Part shown: in pieces, positions 5,115 through 6,972 of the stretch
How the letters are laid out: the number at the start of each line of letters is the position of its first letter
Numbering within the stretch: position 1 is the first letter of the stretch
Assembly (NCBI GenBank): GCA_038916785.1
Contig: JBCLBO010000113.1
Coordinates: 1 to 6,972 of the forward strand
DNA: 6,972 bases
DNA from: VFKU01 sp038916785
GTDB lineage: Bacteria; Hydrogenedentota; Hydrogenedentia; Hydrogenedentales; GCA-2746185
Direction: 5' to 3'
Notes under the pieces: generated by a model
Told to the model about the DNA's origin: nothing
Databases searched by the model: none
Seen by the model: only the letters and a program-made list of their open reading frames with translations
Program-made: the position numbers and the translations under genes

Positions 5115-5125
5115 TGACGCCTCCT

Positions 5126-5965
5126 ATGGACTCCGGCTTCTTCAACGAGATTCTCGACGACACCATCGCGCTCGTGCGGCGTGCGGCGAATCCCCGCAAG
5201 GGGACCATCGCGCTCTCGCGTGAGACCGCGGCGCTGCTCGATCGGATCTCGGCGGACCGCGCGCCGGTAGAGGCCGCGGGCGTTTCCCGAAAGTCGGATG
5301 TGCCGGATCGACCAGCCGGGTCCGGCCTGTCCGGCGTCTCTTCGGCGCAGCCCAGCACCGACCCCACCAGCGCCCTCGCCGCGCTGGCCGCCGAGGTGAG
5401 TCTGTGCACCAAGTGCGGCCTGTGCCAGACGCGGACGCAGACCGTCTTCGCAGACGGCAATCCGGCCGCCGACATCGTGTTCGTCGGCGAAGCGCCGGGA
5501 TTCCACGAGGACCAGCAGGGCGTGCCCTTTGTCGGTGCGGCGGGCCAACTGCTCACCGACATCATCACCAAGGGCATGAAGCTGCGCCGCGAAGACGTAT
5601 ATATCTGCAACGTCATCAAGTGCCGCCCGCCCGACAACCGCGATCCCTCGACCGAAGAAAAGCGGCAGTGCGAGCCCTATCTCGTACGCCAACTCGCACT
5701 CGTGCGCCCGAAGGTCATCTGCGCGCTCGGCGGCCACGCGGCCAAGACGCTGCTCAAGACGGAGGAATCCATCAGCAGGCTCCGCGGCAAGTGGCACTCC
5801 TACCACGGCATCCCCCTGCGCGTGACGTTCCACCCGGCCTACCTCCTGCGCACGCCCGCCGACAAGCGGAAAACCTGGGAGGACGTGCAGGAAATCATGA
5901 AGGTGCTTCGCGGCGAGGTCGTGCCGGGCGCGGCGGCCGGCGCCGAACCCTCGCTCTTCGACTGA
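5126..5965 (+). CDS. Family 4 uracil-DNA glycosylase (4Fe-4S)
   Basis: A 279-residue base-excision repair enzyme that removes uracil from DNA. It has the family 4 layout: a Cys pair, Cys94 and Cys97 (with Cys100 extra), motif GEAPG (121-125) running into GVPFVGAAGQLL (132-143), then NVIKCRPP with Cys166 and, 15 residues on, Cys182. These four cysteines match the iron-sulphur ligands of thermophile and archaeal homologues. The closing active-site motif is HPAYLLR (236-242). Thermus family 4 enzymes are about 205 residues. The excess here is an N-terminal extension of about 90 residues: a helical start, then an Ala/Pro/Ser-rich linker. Related DNA-polymerase-associated SPO1-like glycosylases often carry such extensions. 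ATG 5126 is preferred over TTG 5114 because an extended -10 box ends at 5114. The histidine kinase gene begins six bases after the stop. Confidence 0.95.
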   Translation: MDSGFFNEILDDTIALVRRAANPRKGTIALSRETAALLDRISADRAPVEAAGVSRKSDVPDRPAGSGLSGVSSAQPSTDPTSALAALAAEVSLCTKCGLCQTRTQTVFADGNPAADIVFVGEAPGFHEDQQGVPFVGAAGQLLTDIITKGMKLRREDVYICNVIKCRPPDNRDPSTEEKRQCEPYLVRQLALVRPKVICALGGHAAKTLLKTEESISRLRGKWHSYHGIPLRVTFHPAYLLRTPADKRKTWEDVQEIMKVLRGEVVPGAAAGAEPSLFD

Positions 5966-5971
5966 CCGCGT

Positions 5972-6972
5972 ATGGACTCCGTCCGCTGGCGCGACTCGCT
6001 CATCACGCGCATCATCGCGCTGTGTGCCGTGCTCGTCGCGTGCCTCTTCGGCGCGGTCTATTTCCTGACCGGGCATTATTACAAACAGGTCGTGACCGCC
6101 ATGCAACGGAACGCCGAAGAGATTGGGCAACGAGTCAAGATGCAGCTCGATACCATGCCGGAGCCGCCCGCGGACATCGAGAGGGCGTCGGAACAACTCA
6201 ATATGCCCGCCGAACACGTCGACTTGCGCCCGCTCTCCGCCGAGGCCAATCAACCCAATCGCCTCTCGCCGCAGATCAGCGAGACAGGCACCCTTTATTT
6301 CGTAGCGACGCAGGCCTTTCAATTGGCCGATGGCCGCTGGGTCGAGATGACGATTCAAATGCCGATCGTGCCGCAGACCGAGCTGATCCGCGCGTTCAAG
6401 AATTCGTATCTGCTCGGCCTGACCTGCGTGTTCCTCATCACCCTCTTCACGATGATCTACCTCATCGTCAAGTCGCTCCAACCGCTGCAGGCGCTGACCG
6501 AAAGCTGCGCGAAAGTCTCCGAAGGTTCGCTCGAACCGATCGACGTCGGGATCGGCCACGGCGAAGTCCATGCGCTGGGCGCGACCTTCAACCGCATGAT
6601 CGCATCGCTGCGCGAGAAGGCCACGGTCGAGGCCAACCTGCGCCGCGCGCAACGCCTCTCCGCCATCGGCACGCTGGCCGCCGGCGTCGCGCACGACGTG
6701 CGCAATCCGCTCAACGCGATCAAACTCATCTCCAGCCAGGCGCTCGACGAGGCGGAGTCCGCCGGCGGCGCGGACGGCCCCGCCAAGGCCCTGCGCACGA
6801 TCCGCAGCGAGGTCGATCGCCTCGAAGACATCGTCTCGGGGTTCCTCTCGCTCGCCAAGGAGGAGGAACTGCGCAAGGAAATACAGGCGCTCGACCCCAT
6901 TCTCGTGGAGTGCCTTAACCTCGTGCAGAAAGACGCCGAATCGCGCGGCGTGCGCATCGCCGGAGAGTTCCG
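5972..6972 (+). CDS. Membrane sensor histidine kinase, 3' end cut by the window
   Basis: The open frame from ATG 5972 runs 333 codons to the right edge without a stop. It encodes the front of a transmembrane sensor kinase, which autophosphorylates a His and passes the phosphate to a response regulator. The order is transmembrane segment 1 (about 14-32), a periplasmic region of about 110 residues (33-143) with no domain I recognise, transmembrane segment 2 (about 146-166), a HAMP linker (about 167-220, starting at Pro171 and including FNRM) and the dimerisation/phosphoacceptor domain. In the last, the H-box is HDVRNPLNAI with His241, preceded by LSAIGTLAAGVA. This H-box resembles the NtrB/AtoS/ZraS type, whose partners are often sigma-54 activators. 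The ATPase domain lies beyond the window. No Shine-Dalgarno is present; the start is six bases past the glycosylase stop, so translation is probably coupled. A partner regulator probably follows. Confidence 0.92.
   Translation, partial: MDSVRWRDSLITRIIALCAVLVACLFGAVYFLTGHYYKQVVTAMQRNAEEIGQRVKMQLDTMPEPPADIERASEQLNMPAEHVDLRPLSAEANQPNRLSPQISETGTLYFVATQAFQLADGRWVEMTIQMPIVPQTELIRAFKNSYLLGLTCVFLITLFTMIYLIVKSLQPLQALTESCAKVSEGSLEPIDVGIGHGEVHALGATFNRMIASLREKATVEANLRRAQRLSAIGTLAAGVAHDVRNPLNAIKLISSQALDEAESAGGADGPAKALRTIRSEVDRLEDIVSGFLSLAKEEELRKEIQALDPILVECLNLVQKDAESRGVRIAGEF

Noticed and set aside
5108..6694. Minus-strand open frame of 528 codons opposite the glycosylase and kinase genes
   Set aside because: Both plus-strand genes have full family motifs across this stretch. 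The antisense protein is Arg/Asp/His-rich with no recognisable domain, as expected from a mirror frame in GC-rich DNA.
5404..6918. Plus-strand open frame of 504 codons in another frame of the glycosylase and kinase
   Set aside because: It is Arg/Pro/His-rich without motifs. The other frames encode a clear uracil-DNA glycosylase and a histidine kinase.

Overview
The window reads as chromosomal DNA from a GC-rich, Gram-negative, flagellated bacterium. The envelope genes (an RlpA-type protein, a GT9 glycosyltransferase and a secreted lytic transglycosylase) imply a diderm with peptidoglycan and probably a lipopolysaccharide-like glycan. An FlgM-like anti-sigma factor behind a near-consensus sigma-28 promoter implies flagella. 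No gene fixes the phylum. GTG starts, several genes without a Shine-Dalgarno sequence, and small palindromes of the CATGGGC and GCCCT-GAA-AGGGC type would fit a deep-branching group such as Planctomycetota or Hydrogenedentota, but that placement is a guess.

Layout. A PhzF-family isomerase lies on the minus strand (54-851). It is divergent from a secreted SLT lytic transglycosylase (1207-2505). The divergent spacer holds a 139-bp MITE-like element (940-1078) with 15-bp terminal inverted repeats, a 6-bp target duplication and strong internal hairpins, followed by a clear promoter for the transglycosylase. A small cytoplasmic TPR protein follows (2593-3015). The next 344 bases have no gene but are dense in signals: three perfect short hairpins, a tandem GTTACAGT repeat, a sigma-70-like promoter and a sigma-28 promoter. 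They lead into flgM-like (3360-3650) and, 24 bases later, an rlpA-like lipoprotein gene (3675-4088). A GT9 glycosyltransferase follows (4158-4985). After a 140-base spacer carrying a possible solo end of the MITE-like element and an extended -10 box come a family 4 uracil-DNA glycosylase (5126-5965) and, six bases on, a membrane sensor histidine kinase that runs off the right edge (5972-6972+).

How the genes fit together. Two peptidoglycan-active proteins (SLT and RlpA) flank a flagellar checkpoint gene, and rlpA-like sits where read-through from the sigma-28 promoter would reach it. This suggests, but does not prove, that wall remodelling is partly tied to flagellar expression. The PhzF, TPR, glycosyltransferase and DNA-repair genes show no obvious link to this theme. 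I see no evidence of a defence system, CRISPR array, tRNA, rRNA or complete transposase gene. The most notable items are the MITE-like element and the flgM control region.
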